Shown: positions 26,076-34,837 of the stretch, one piece after another
Numbering within the stretch: the first letter of the stretch is position 1
Layout: every line of letters begins with the position of its first letter
Assembly (NCBI RefSeq): GCF_001421415.1
Contig: NZ_LMKH01000039.1
Coordinates: 1 to 64,000 of the forward strand
DNA: 64,000 bases
Direction of reading: 5' to 3'
From: Sphingomonas sp. Leaf208
GTDB taxonomy: Bacteria; Pseudomonadota; Alphaproteobacteria; Sphingomonadales; Sphingomonadaceae
Position numbers and translations under genes: made by a program
The notes under the pieces: model-generated
The model's input: only the letters and a program-made list of their open reading frames with translations
What the model was told of the DNA's origin: nothing
The model's database searches: none

Positions 26076-26843
26076 TCAGCCCCCGCGGCGCGCGCGTTCG
26101 GCCATTTCGTTCAACTGCACGACGGCTTCCGGAAAGCGATGATCGGCTTCGGCATTGCGCAACGGCCGAACACGTTCGACGAGTATTTCGTTAGGCGTCG
26201 GCTGCTGCTTCCAGAGCGTCATGACCTCATCCGCAAACGCCTCCAGCGGCATATAGCCGGGACGCGTTTCCTGCCCGGGGGTAAGGCCGGTCTGCACGCC
26301 GGGGGGGGCGATCTCGATCACCTCGACCTTGCCGTCCAGAACGCGACGCAGGGACACGGTGTAGGAATGGATCGCCGCCTTGGTCGCCGAATACGTGGGG
26401 GCGGCGGTCAGCGGGACATAGGCGAGCCCGGACGTCAGGTTGACGATCGTGCCGCCGGATTGCGCTGCAAGATAATCGACCAGCGCGTTGGTCAGTCGGA
26501 TCGGACCCAGCAGATTGGTGACGATCGTCGCCTCCGCATCGGTCAGATCACGGCGGGTCGCGGCGTCCTCCAGCTTCATGATGCCGGCATTGTTGACGAG
26601 TACGTTGAGCGCGGGATGTTCAGCGACGACGCGCTTGGCAAAGTCCTCGATCGCGGCGGGGTCGTCGATGTCGAGCGTCATCGCACTCATGTTCTCGCGC
26701 CCTGCGATCGCCTCGTCGAGCGCTTCCTGACGTCGGCCGGCAACGATTATCGCGTTGCCCGCATCGTGGAGACGCTGCGCCAGCGCGGCGCCAATACCCG
26801 ACCCGCCGCCGGTGATGAGGATAGTGTTGCCGGTTGGGTTCAT
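26076..26843 (-). CDS. SDR-family oxidoreductase, DltE-like
   Basis: 255 residues. The cofactor motif is TGGGSGIGAAL near residue 11, with LVNNAGIM near 82 and the catalytic YSATKAAIHSY near 155. The long C-terminal part containing PPGVQTGLTPGQ is shared with DltE-like dehydrogenases. The substrate is unknown. It is third in a same-strand series with an MFS exporter and an aldo/keto reductase, opposite a LysR regulator, suggesting a detoxification module for carbonyl compounds. Confidence 0.92.
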   Translation of the reverse strand: MNPTGNTILITGGGSGIGAALAQRLHDAGNAIIVAGRRQEALDEAIAGRENMSAMTLDIDDPAAIEDFAKRVVAEHPALNVLVNNAGIMKLEDAATRRDLTDAEATIVTNLLGPIRLTNALVDYLAAQSGGTIVNLTSGLAYVPLTAAPTYSATKAAIHSYTVSLRRVLDGKVEVIEIAPPGVQTGLTPGQETRPGYMPLEAFADEVMTLWKQQPTPNEILVERVRPLRNAEADHRFPEAVVQLNEMAERARRGG

Positions 26844-26918
26844 GGTGCGTCTCCTGATGATAGCGGCCGTACAACGCAGGCGATGCGCGTTCGGTCCCCA
26901 TCGATCAGGGGTCGGCTT

Positions 26919-28112
26919 CTACATAGCCTCGACCGTGCCCACCGACGCAGGATGGCGGCGACTGCGCGTGGCAACCCTACGAACGCTGACGACCACCGCG
27001 ATCAGCCCGAGAGCCGACGAGACGGCACCCGCCATCGCCACCGCCGGATACCCGAACCCTGCCGCGATCACGCCACCGCCGACCGCCGCGCCGATCGCGT
27101 TGCCCAGGTTGAACGCACCGATGTTCATCGCGGATGCAAGGTTGGGCGCGTCCGCCGCGGCATGCATTACGCGGATCTGCAGCGGCGGAACGAGCGCGAA
27201 ACTCGCGATACCCCAGAGGAAGATGAGGATCGCGGTCGGAATCTTGAACGGCATCAGCAGTGCGAACACGATCAAGATTGCCGTCAGGGAGGCGAGCGTG
27301 ATGATCAACGTCTTGTCGACCGAGCGATCGGCGAAACGGCCGCCGAGCCAGTTGCCGAGCGTCAGCCCCAGGCCGTAGGTCACCAGCATCGCGGTAATGT
27401 AGCCGAGCGAGGCGTGGGTCACTTCGCGCAAGATCGGCGTGATGTAGGTGAACACGGTGAACATCGCGCTCGCGCCCACCACGGTCAGGCCCAGCGCGCC
27501 GAGCACGGGGCCCCGTGTCAGTACGCGCAGTTCCGCCATCGCATCGCTGCCCTCGGGCGCAGGCAAAGCCGGCAGCGTCAGCCGCAGCGCCGCCATCGTC
27601 GCCACGCCGAGCGCCGATATGCCCCAGAACGACGCGCGCCAGCCGAGATGGTCGCCTGCCCAGGTCGCGAGCGGCACGCCGACGACGTTCGCGATCGTCA
27701 GCCCCATGAACATCGCCGCCACTGCGCCGGCGCGCCGTTCCGCCGGCACGAGGCTGGCCGCGACGATCGACCCGACGCCGAAGAACGCGCCGTGGTTGAA
27801 CGAGGTCAGGATCCGTGCGGCCATCAGCATGCCGTAGCCGGTCGATACCGCCGCGAGCAGGTTGCCGATGGTGAAGATACCGGCGAGTGCGATCAGCAAC
27901 GTCCGCCGCGGCACCCGCCCGGTGGTCAACGTCATCAATGGCGCACCAATGACGACGCCGAGCGCATAGGCGCTGATCAGCAACCCCGCGGTCGGGATCG
28001 ACACGCCGAGATCGGTCGCGATGACGGGAAGCAGGCCCATCGGCGCAAATTCGGTCACGCCGATGCCGAACGCGCCGACGGCGAGGGCCAGCAGGCCGGG
28101 ATTGAGTTTCAT
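26919..28112 (-). CDS. MFS transporter (AraJ/DHA1-like exporter)
   Basis: 397 residues with twelve helices. The start LALAVGAFGIGVTEFAPMGLLP and TAGLLISAYALGVVIGAPLM are typical of the AraJ/YdhP drug-export branch of the major facilitator superfamily. The start at 28112 (MKLNPGLLAL) lies 11 bases after the aldo/keto reductase stop. A longer frame to 28526 runs through that gene and is rejected. It probably exports a small toxic compound or sugar-like molecule; the substrate is unknown. Confidence 0.92.
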   Translation of the reverse strand: MKLNPGLLALAVGAFGIGVTEFAPMGLLPVIATDLGVSIPTAGLLISAYALGVVIGAPLMTLTTGRVPRRTLLIALAGIFTIGNLLAAVSTGYGMLMAARILTSFNHGAFFGVGSIVAASLVPAERRAGAVAAMFMGLTIANVVGVPLATWAGDHLGWRASFWGISALGVATMAALRLTLPALPAPEGSDAMAELRVLTRGPVLGALGLTVVGASAMFTVFTYITPILREVTHASLGYITAMLVTYGLGLTLGNWLGGRFADRSVDKTLIITLASLTAILIVFALLMPFKIPTAILIFLWGIASFALVPPLQIRVMHAAADAPNLASAMNIGAFNLGNAIGAAVGGGVIAAGFGYPAVAMAGAVSSALGLIAVVVSVRRVATRSRRHPASVGTVEAM

Positions 28113-28123
28113 GATGTCGTTCC

Positions 28124-29158
28124 TCAGACCAGCGCAGGGTTCAGCCGGGCGAAACCCTCTTGCTGGCGATAGGGCGTATGGGGGTAGGGTGGCAGCACAT
28201 CGCTGGCCGTATCGAGCATAGCGACCTGCGCCGCCATCAGTTCCCAGCCGACCGCCCCCAGATTGTCGCGCAACTGGGCTTCGTTGCGTGCGCCGATGAT
28301 GACGGACGATACGGTCGGGCGGCGCAACAGCCAGTTGATCGCGACCTGCGGCACGGTCTTGTCCGTCTCCGCCGCGACCGCCTCGAGCGCGTCGATCACG
28401 CGGTAGAGGTGCTCGGCCTCGACCGGCGGTGCGAATTGTTCGGTATCGTGCAGGCGGCTGCCCGCGGGGATCGGCCGGTCGCGCCCGATCTTGCCGGTCA
28501 GGCGACCCCAGCCAAGCGGGCTCCACACCAGCGCGCCGACTCCCTGATCCGCGCCGACCGGCATCAGGTCTGCCTCGTACGCGCGACCGATCAGCGAGTA
28601 ATAGACCTGGTGCGCGACTAGCCGCGGCGAGCCGTGGCGGTCGGCGATGCCTTGCGCCTTCATCACCTGCCAGCCGGGATAGTTGGATACGCCCGCATAG
28701 CGGACTTTGCCCGCAGCGATCAGCATGTCGAGCGTGCCCATCACCTCCTCCGTCGGGGTCGATGCATCGAAGGCGTGAAGCTGGAGAAGGTCGACGTGAT
28801 CGGTCCCTAACCGGCGCAACGAATCCTCGACCGCGCGGATCAGTCGCGACCGCGACGCGCCCCAGTCCTGCGGGCCGTCACCCATCGGCAGGCCGGTCTT
28901 GGTCGAGATCAACACCCGGTCGCGCCGCCCCCTGATCGCCGCGCCGAGCACGGACTCCGAGGCGCCGTTGGAATAGACGTCGGCGGTGTCGAACAATGTC
29001 ACGCCCGCCTCCAGGCAGACATCGACCAGCCGTCGTGCTTCGGTCTCGTCGCTGCGTCCCCACGCGCCGAACAACGGCCCGGTGCCGCCGAAGGTCGCGG
29101 TGCCGAAGCTCAACACGGGAACACGCAAGCCCGATGATCCCAATTGCCGACAGTCCAT
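28124..29158 (-). CDS. Aldo/keto reductase
   Basis: 344 residues forming a TIM-barrel NADPH-dependent reductase. The catalytic tetrad is visible: Asp in FDTADVYSNGASE with Tyr four residues later, Lys in VLISTKTGL, and His in LLQLHAFDAS. The C-terminal cofactor loop is VIIGARNEAQLRDNLGA. It reduces aldehydes or ketones. It leads a same-strand set (reductase, MFS exporter, SDR) facing a LysR regulator 87 bases away, which probably controls them. Confidence 0.94.
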   Translation of the reverse strand: MDCRQLGSSGLRVPVLSFGTATFGGTGPLFGAWGRSDETEARRLVDVCLEAGVTLFDTADVYSNGASESVLGAAIRGRRDRVLISTKTGLPMGDGPQDWGASRSRLIRAVEDSLRRLGTDHVDLLQLHAFDASTPTEEVMGTLDMLIAAGKVRYAGVSNYPGWQVMKAQGIADRHGSPRLVAHQVYYSLIGRAYEADLMPVGADQGVGALVWSPLGWGRLTGKIGRDRPIPAGSRLHDTEQFAPPVEAEHLYRVIDALEAVAAETDKTVPQVAINWLLRRPTVSSVIIGARNEAQLRDNLGAVGWELMAAQVAMLDTASDVLPPYPHTPYRQQEGFARLNPALV

Positions 29159-29245
29159 GTGCGTATCCCCGATGTTCGCGTTGGTGCATAGATGGACGGT
29201 ATGGTGCCCCCTTATTAGACGATGTGACGGCGAAGGATTTGTGAC

Positions 29246-30154
29246 GTGGACGCAAAGATCGGGATAGGCGCCGACCGGGCCCGTGCGCTGGAGATCTTCG
29301 CGACGGTGATGCGCGAGGGCAGTTTCTCGGGGGCTGGGCGCGCGCTGGGGCTGACGCCATCGGCGGTGGCGCGGTCGATCGACCGGATCGAAACACGGCT
29401 TGGCGTGCGGTTGCTGCTACGCTCGACGCGGGCCCTGACGCCGACCGTCGAGGGGCAGGTCTATCTGCAGACCGCGCGTCGGATCCTCGCCGACCTGGAC
29501 GACGCGGAGCAACAGATCGCCGATCAAGGTGCGCCGCGCGGGCGGCTGCGGATCAGCGCCGCGCTATCGCATGGGCGGTTGTGCATCGTGCCGTTGCTGG
29601 GCGAGTTTGCACGTTCGTATCCGCATATCCTGGTCGATTTCGCACTGACCGATACGCTCGTCGATGTCGCGGGCGGGCAGGCGGACGTCGCGGTGCGCTT
29701 CGGTCCGCTGGCCGACAGCCTGCTGACCGCCCGCAAACTGGGCGAAAGCGGGCGCGTCATCGTCGCGGCGCCCGACTATCTCGCACGGTGCGGGACGCCG
29801 ACGGTCCCCGAAGACCTGCACGCGCATAATTGCCTGAACTTCAACTTTCGCCGCGTCGAACCGGTTTGGCCATTCCGCCGCGAGGGGCAGGACATCGCGT
29901 TGGCGGTGAAGGGCAATATCGAGGCGAACAACGGCGAAACGCTGGGTCAGCTCGCATGTGCAGCCGTCGGGATCGCGCGTGTCGGGGCATTCAGCGTCGT
30001 CGACGACATCGCCGCGGGACGGCTCGTACCCGTACTGGAGGACTTCAATCCAGGCGATGCCGAGCAGATCCACGCGGTGTTCGTCGGCGGCACGAACACA
30101 CCGGCGCGCGTGCGCGTGTTCGTCGACTTCCTCGTCGCCCGGCTGGCCAACTAG
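29246..30154 (+). CDS. LysR-family transcriptional regulator
   Basis: 302 residues. The N-terminal winged helix is at residues about 9-66 (ALEIFATVMREGSFSGAGRALGLTPSAVARSIDRIE). The effector domain follows with GRLRISAALSHGRLCIVPLL and the usual CrgA/PecT-type substrate-binding fold. The start is a GTG at 29246 with AAGGA about ten bases upstream. It is divergent from the aldo/keto reductase, MFS and SDR genes and is their likely regulator, responding to an unknown small ligand. Confidence 0.93.
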   Translation: MDAKIGIGADRARALEIFATVMREGSFSGAGRALGLTPSAVARSIDRIETRLGVRLLLRSTRALTPTVEGQVYLQTARRILADLDDAEQQIADQGAPRGRLRISAALSHGRLCIVPLLGEFARSYPHILVDFALTDTLVDVAGGQADVAVRFGPLADSLLTARKLGESGRVIVAAPDYLARCGTPTVPEDLHAHNCLNFNFRRVEPVWPFRREGQDIALAVKGNIEANNGETLGQLACAAVGIARVGAFSVVDDIAAGRLVPVLEDFNPGDAEQIHAVFVGGTNTPARVRVFVDFLVARLAN

Positions 30155-30166
30155 GCGATCGGACGG

Positions 30167-30586
30167 TCAGCGCTCGATCGAGAGTATGCGCGCATAGCCT
30201 TCCAGTTGCAGCGCGCGGTCTCGCGTCAGGATTGTCCCGGCGGCCGCCTCCATCGGAACGTACATCGTGCCGCGGCGGGTGGCGTAGAGCGCATTTCGCG
30301 CCCTGTCCTCGGCATCCCGGAAGGTGATCCAGGCCCTTTGCGATTGGCGCAGAGATTGCGCTGCCGGGGCAGAGAGCCGCCGCAGCAGTGCCGCGTACGC
30401 AAGGTTCATGCGCCGATCATAGTCGCGCAGCGCTGTAGTCTGGCATTCGGTCTGGCCGGCGGTGGAGGCGTTGGCTTCGCGCTCCAAACAACGCGCCAAG
30501 CTGGTGCCGGTAGGATCGGCCGACGGCATTGCGGCAAGGTGGGCGGGCGATGCCAGCAGCGTCAGGAGAAGCCATGCGCGGGTCAT
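30167..30586 (-). CDS. LprI-like (DUF1311) secreted protein
   Basis: 139 residues with a signal peptide (MTRAWLLLTLLASPAHLAA). The LprI domain is recognised by C-L-x-R/E spacing (ARCLEREANASTAGQTECQTTAL), DYDRRMNLAYAALLRRL, and the core LRQSQRAWITFRDAEDRA. LprI of mycobacteria inhibits lysozyme, but most members are uncharacterised. The start at 30586 is chosen because it begins the signal peptide. A second LprI-like gene lies 1.6 kb away at 32227. Confidence 0.85.
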   Translation of the reverse strand: MTRAWLLLTLLASPAHLAAMPSADPTGTSLARCLEREANASTAGQTECQTTALRDYDRRMNLAYAALLRRLSAPAAQSLRQSQRAWITFRDAEDRARNALYATRRGTMYVPMEAAAGTILTRDRALQLEGYARILSIER

Positions 30587-30631
30587 TAGTTCGCCTCGAT
30601 GCGGCTCGATCCGCGGCAATCTGTTCGATAG

Positions 30632-30662
30632 AAAAATGGGCCGGTGTTACCCGACCCATTTC
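30632..30662 (-). terminator. Intrinsic terminator of the small membrane protein gene
   Basis: On the minus strand AAATGGGTCGG pairs with CCGGCCCATTT (one G-U, 6-nt loop) and runs into TTTTTC, directly after the stop at 30665. Confidence 0.88.
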
Positions 30663-30664
30663 AC

Positions 30665-30922
30665 TTAGTTGCTGTCGGAGTTGTTGTCGTCTTCATGGTC
30701 GACGATCAGGTACGTCACACCAGCGACGATGCCGACGCCGATGATCAGCGGAACAATGCTCACGCCGGTGAGATTGCTTGCCTTCTTCGACGACGTGCCC
30801 GCACGAACCGGCGACGCGACCGAAAGCGACTGTGCCGAATTGGCGACAGGCGCGGCGCTGGCCGCAACTGGCAGGGCAGTCATGGCGACGGCGGACGCGC
30901 CGAGAATCAAAGTTTTAATCAT
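30665..30922 (-). CDS. Small exported or membrane protein, hypothetical
   Basis: 85 residues: a signal peptide (MIKTLILGASAVAMTALPVAASA), a Ser/Lys-rich linker, a membrane helix (VSIVPLIIGVGIVAGVTYLIV) and an acidic tail DHEDDNNSDSN. No family is recognised. It is probably held in the inner membrane with a short acidic end. AAGAGTGA lies upstream of the ATG and a good terminator follows, so a monocistronic real gene is likely. The 218 bases upstream of it hold nothing else that I can identify. Confidence 0.75.
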   Translation of the reverse strand: MIKTLILGASAVAMTALPVAASAAPVANSAQSLSVASPVRAGTSSKKASNLTGVSIVPLIIGVGIVAGVTYLIVDHEDDNNSDSN

Positions 30923-31140
30923 AAGTCACTCTTCTCATGGAACAGCCGTTGCGGCTGCGGGGCACCAACGATTCCAGACCGAGTGGGTTCCTGAGGATAA
31001 CATGTCCGGATCGGACGGATAATGGTGTCCTGTATCGAAGCGGATTGGTTGCTTACGATGAGAAGAATTCGACGCTGAAACTCAGCCGATTTGGTTTTGA
31101 TGTACTTGTATTATAGTGCGTATGTATCGGAGATCTCGTC

Positions 31141-32079
31141 CTAATTACCTGAAATATCTTCATAAGATGATTGGTCGGCTCTCCCGGGCGCATCCGCATG
31201 GACGGTGATGGCTTCGCAGAGCGCGTGTGTCGCCAGAATGTCTGCGGCCGGGGTGGTACGGCCCGCGCGTGCTGCCGTCAGAAAGTCGGCGCACATCGCT
31301 TCGAACCCACGCTGACGGCCGACGGAGGTCCAGTCACCGCGCCGGTGGTGGCACTCCGTACCTGCCGAGCGCACCAGTTCCGACATGTTCCGCACCGACT
31401 GCCGCACGCCGTTACCGATCACGTCCAGTCGTTCCTCATCGAGTCCGCTATCCCGGTGCATCGTGCCGATGGCCGTAAAGCCGTCGCCCGCCAGCATCAG
31501 CGTCACCGCCTTCAGCAGTCCATGCTCGAGATGAGTCTCGATCGTGCGGCGCAGTATTGGGGCAGGTGCCAGAAACAGCAGCGTGTCGACGACATGGATG
31601 AAGTCGTCGAACACCACTTTGCGCGGGGTGTCGGCCTGTCGGTGACGGTGCTTTTCCATGACGATCAAGCTCGGGCCGGTACCACGAAGCGCCGCATAGT
31701 CTGGCGCGAACCGGCGGTTGAACCCTACCGTCAGCAACGTTTCCTGGCGTTCGGCCAGCGCCACAAGTTCTTGGGTTTCGGCAAGATTGTCGGCGAGCGG
31801 CTTGTCGACGAAGGTGGGGATACGCCGCTCCAGCAACAGGCGAACGAGCGCCGGATGCGCACCGGTCGCCGCATGGACGAACGCCGCGTCGAAGGTCGCC
31901 GCCGCCAATGCATGCTCTACGCTGGCATGAAGGTGAGGCACGCGGAACGAACGTCCGGCTTCACGGAGAACCCGCTGGTCGCGCGTCGCCAGATGGAGTT
32001 CCAGTTGGGGGTTGGCCGCCAGCACCGGCAGATATCCCTTGTGAGCGATGTCGCCCAATCCCGTCACCAACACGCGCAT
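31141..32079 (-). CDS. Gfo/Idh/MocA-family oxidoreductase
   Basis: 312 residues. The Rossmann start is MRVLVTGLGDIAHKGYLPVL, then AAFVHAATGAHPALVRLLLE and the family's FVDKPLADNLAET with the catalytic Lys (EKP-like DKP). The middle has TVGFNRRFAPDYAAL. Members are NAD(P)-dependent sugar or virulence-factor (MviM-like) dehydrogenases. The start at 32079 fits the first strand; the extension to 32214 overlaps the divergent LprI-like gene's promoter. Its substrate is not indicated by neighbours. Confidence 0.87.
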   Translation of the reverse strand: MRVLVTGLGDIAHKGYLPVLAANPQLELHLATRDQRVLREAGRSFRVPHLHASVEHALAAATFDAAFVHAATGAHPALVRLLLERRIPTFVDKPLADNLAETQELVALAERQETLLTVGFNRRFAPDYAALRGTGPSLIVMEKHRHRQADTPRKVVFDDFIHVVDTLLFLAPAPILRRTIETHLEHGLLKAVTLMLAGDGFTAIGTMHRDSGLDEERLDVIGNGVRQSVRNMSELVRSAGTECHHRRGDWTSVGRQRGFEAMCADFLTAARAGRTTPAADILATHALCEAITVHADAPGRADQSSYEDISGN

Positions 32080-32226
32080 CGCGACCTCCGAACTGTCAAT
32101 TCCGGTGCGGTAGATACCGCAATCGCGCTCCGTGCCGATACGTGGCTCCCGCGTGGCTGACGATTTACGCAGGCGCCACAGAACCGACCCGGCCTTGCGA
32201 CGTTGGACAGGCAAAGGAGACCTGAA

Positions 32227-32580
32227 ATGCTGATCCTAGCACTTGCCCTCACCCTAGCTGGCTCGCCTGATCTCGACCGCTGCCTCAACACCGGGGAGGC
32301 CGCACAGGGTATCACCCCAGCGATGGCGGCCTGTTTCGGCGCGGATTACAAGCGGGCCGATGGGCGGCTGAACAGGACCTATGGCACCACCATGAAACGG
32401 TTGCCGTCTGCGCGTCGCGCCGCATTGCGCATGTCGCAGCGCGCCTGGATCAAGCAGCGCGACGCTGCCTGCCCGATCGATCAAGGCGACGGCGTCGGCA
32501 CGATCGAACGCCTGAACCATCCCGCCTGCCTGACGAAGCAGACTGACTGGCGCACCGCGTGGCTTGCGCGCTACCGCTGA
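32227..32580 (+). CDS. LprI-like (DUF1311) secreted protein, second copy
   Basis: 117 residues with a short hydrophobic signal (MLILALALTLAGS). The domain has LDRCLNTGEAAQG, MAACFGADYKRADGRLNRTYG and the core LRMSQRAWIKQRDAACPID, with further cysteines (HPACLTK). It shares SQRAWI/V...RDA with the protein encoded at 30167 but little else, so they are distant paralogues. AGGAGACC precedes the ATG at 32227. A periplasmic role, perhaps lysozyme defence, is possible but not shown. Confidence 0.83.
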   Translation: MLILALALTLAGSPDLDRCLNTGEAAQGITPAMAACFGADYKRADGRLNRTYGTTMKRLPSARRAALRMSQRAWIKQRDAACPIDQGDGVGTIERLNHPACLTKQTDWRTAWLARYR

Positions 32581-32724
32581 TGTGATTCCTGCCGCAGCCG
32601 ATTGGAAGCGGAGCGGGGTCGGAGAGAGACTTCAGTCCGGTGAGATCCTCTATCCGGGCAATCCGGTTCTCAATCCGACGCGGTTCAAGTCAACGGCGCG
32701 CCGGGACCGGTCCGAACGGCCGGA

Positions 32725-34548
32725 TCAAGCCGCTTGCATGCTGATGGTGGCGCGGTTGCGGCCATCACGCTTGGATTGATACAATGCCATGTCCGCCGCC
32801 TGGATGAGTGTCGCGCCATCCCGGTCCATGGCGTCGGACCAGGTCGCGATGCCGAACGACATGCTGGTCGAGCCCAGCGTGCGGTTGCCGTGTCGGACCG
32901 CCAGTTCCGCAATGGCGCGCCGCACGGTCTCGACGCGACCGGCAAGCGCTTCCGCCGTCGTGCCCGGCGCGATGATCGTGAACTCCTCGCCGCCGAAGCG
33001 GCAAATGACATCGCCGTCGCGGAACCGGCTGCGCATCTCCGCCGCGACCATCTGCAGCACTGAGTCGCCGGCATCGTGGCCGAACTCGTCGTTGAACCGC
33101 TTGAAATGATCGATGTCGCACATGACGAGGCTGAGCGGAGTTCCCGCGCGCGAGGATCGGGCGATCTCCAGCTTGAGCGTTTCTTCCATGTAGCGACGAT
33201 TGAACAGGCTGGTGAGCGGATCGCGGATCGTCTGCTCGCGCAGCGATCGCTGCAAGCGGTGGTTGACCAGCGCGGATGCGATGTTCTCGGTCAGCACGTT
33301 CATCCGGAAGCGGTTCTCAGCCCCGATCCGTCCCTGGAGATAGAGCACGCCGATGACCTCGCCGCCCGCGAGCAGGGGTTCGCAATGATACACCTCGTTC
33401 TCCGCGACATGCCCGCAGACGATCTCTCGGCTGGGGTCTTCGACGGAGTGGCTCTGGCCGCGACGCAGCGCCCAGCACCGCTCCGGCGCAAAGCCTTCGA
33501 TCGGCACGGTGATGCCGCCCCAGCTCGCGACGGGGACAAGGCAATTGCGCGAGTTGTTGTGCGCGTACAGCGCGCCGGGAATGTCGGGGAGCACCTGTGG
33601 TACGAACACCCGGATGATCTGCGCCAACTCGTCGTCGGTGCGCGCGGCCTGCATGCGATGCGCCATGCCGCCGAGCAGTTCGATCACCTCGCCGCGTTCG
33701 CGAAGCGACTTCGTGTTCTGCTCCAGTTCGGTGTTGACGATCTGCAATTGCCGCTCGCTGGTGCCCTGGTCTGCGACGGCACCCCTTAATCGGTCGGCCA
33801 TCGCATTGTAGCCGACGGCAAGGCGGGCAAATTCGCGCGATCCCATCGCAGTATCGATGCGGGCGTCCTGTTCGCCGCTGCCTAGCGCGGTCATCGCTCG
33901 CATCATGGTCGCCAGCGGGCGGCGGATCGCCCGGACGAGCAGTGCAAAGCTGCCGACGACGACGAGGGCGACGGCGATCGCGCCGAGTATCGCCAATCTC
34001 TTGCCGCTCTCCAGCCGCTGAACCGCCGCGTCCTGCCGCGTGGACTGGAGCGCGCGTTCCTCGTCGAGAAAGCCCTGCGCGCGCACGCTGATCGCATCCA
34101 TCAGTTCGCGGCCGCGGCCACTCGCGATGACCGCGACCGCGCCGGAAAAATCACCCCGGCGGGCAAGATTTAACGGTTGCAGCAAAAAGGCGGAGCGTTC
34201 CTTCATCAGCAACGCGATTTCCTTCGCCCGTGCGTGCTGAAGCGGATTGTCGTCGGTCTGTTCAACGACTCGGGCGATGGTTCGGGCAGCGCTATCCACA
34301 CGTTCGGCGTACGACCGAGCATAGGCTGGATCGCGCGTGATGACGAAGCCACGCTGGCCGGATTCGGCCTCGCGCAGATCGCCCAGCGCCGCCTCGGTCG
34401 TCTCGATGATCCCGGCGGAATGCGCGGCCCAGTGAACGCTCTGGCTGGCCTGATACGACGCATCGGCGAGGAGCCCCGCCAAAGACGCCAACGCCAGGAG
34501 GACGATGAGTCCGATCGCGGTGATACGCGCTGTCAGCGATACGAACAT
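32725..34548 (-). CDS. Membrane diguanylate cyclase (CHASE3-HAMP-GAF-GGDEF)
   Basis: 607 residues. Helix 1 (about 8-30), a periplasmic CHASE3-like four-helix sensor (LREAESGQRGFVITRDPAYARSY), helix 2 (about 185-208), HAMP (to about 270), a GAF-like domain (about 300-430) and GGDEF. The active site is intact (RFGGEEFTII) with DPLTSLFNRRYMEE. RDGD five residues before GGEEF is a product-inhibition I-site (RxxD). It should make cyclic di-GMP in response to a periplasmic or GAF-bound signal. It stands alone. Confidence 0.94.
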   Translation of the reverse strand: MFVSLTARITAIGLIVLLALASLAGLLADASYQASQSVHWAAHSAGIIETTEAALGDLREAESGQRGFVITRDPAYARSYAERVDSAARTIARVVEQTDDNPLQHARAKEIALLMKERSAFLLQPLNLARRGDFSGAVAVIASGRGRELMDAISVRAQGFLDEERALQSTRQDAAVQRLESGKRLAILGAIAVALVVVGSFALLVRAIRRPLATMMRAMTALGSGEQDARIDTAMGSREFARLAVGYNAMADRLRGAVADQGTSERQLQIVNTELEQNTKSLRERGEVIELLGGMAHRMQAARTDDELAQIIRVFVPQVLPDIPGALYAHNNSRNCLVPVASWGGITVPIEGFAPERCWALRRGQSHSVEDPSREIVCGHVAENEVYHCEPLLAGGEVIGVLYLQGRIGAENRFRMNVLTENIASALVNHRLQRSLREQTIRDPLTSLFNRRYMEETLKLEIARSSRAGTPLSLVMCDIDHFKRFNDEFGHDAGDSVLQMVAAEMRSRFRDGDVICRFGGEEFTIIAPGTTAEALAGRVETVRRAIAELAVRHGNRTLGSTSMSFGIATWSDAMDRDGATLIQAADMALYQSKRDGRNRATISMQAA

Positions 34549-34837
34549 CGCGGCATGCTTATCCCGAAGAGCTTAGCGTTTGGTTACGCTGCGAGGGACC
34601 GGCCTTGTTTCGTCCGCGGGAAAAGGGGCGTGCCCGATAAAATCTGGGCGAACGGCTCCCTTGGAGAACGGCAAACCGCTGGAGACCGACTCTCTAGCGG
34701 GCTTCCGCTGTGTGCGGTCATCCAGTCATAGATCACAGCTCAACCAAACCCGCTCAACTGGTCCGCCGAAGCACGCATGGGGTTGCCATCCCGGCCCCCG
34801 CATCGGCATAGGCGCGCGTTCATTGAAGGACGACGCG

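Noticed and set aside
26139-28172. Long plus-strand reading frame of 677 residues
   Set aside because: It is antisense to the SDR and MFS genes, is full of Arg/His/Asp without any motif, and is a shadow produced by high GC.
34549-34837. Possible riboswitch or RNA gene in the 289-base gap before the Hsp70-like gene
   Set aside because: I could not draw a convincing conserved structure. The stretch has no gene, palindrome or terminator that I can support.
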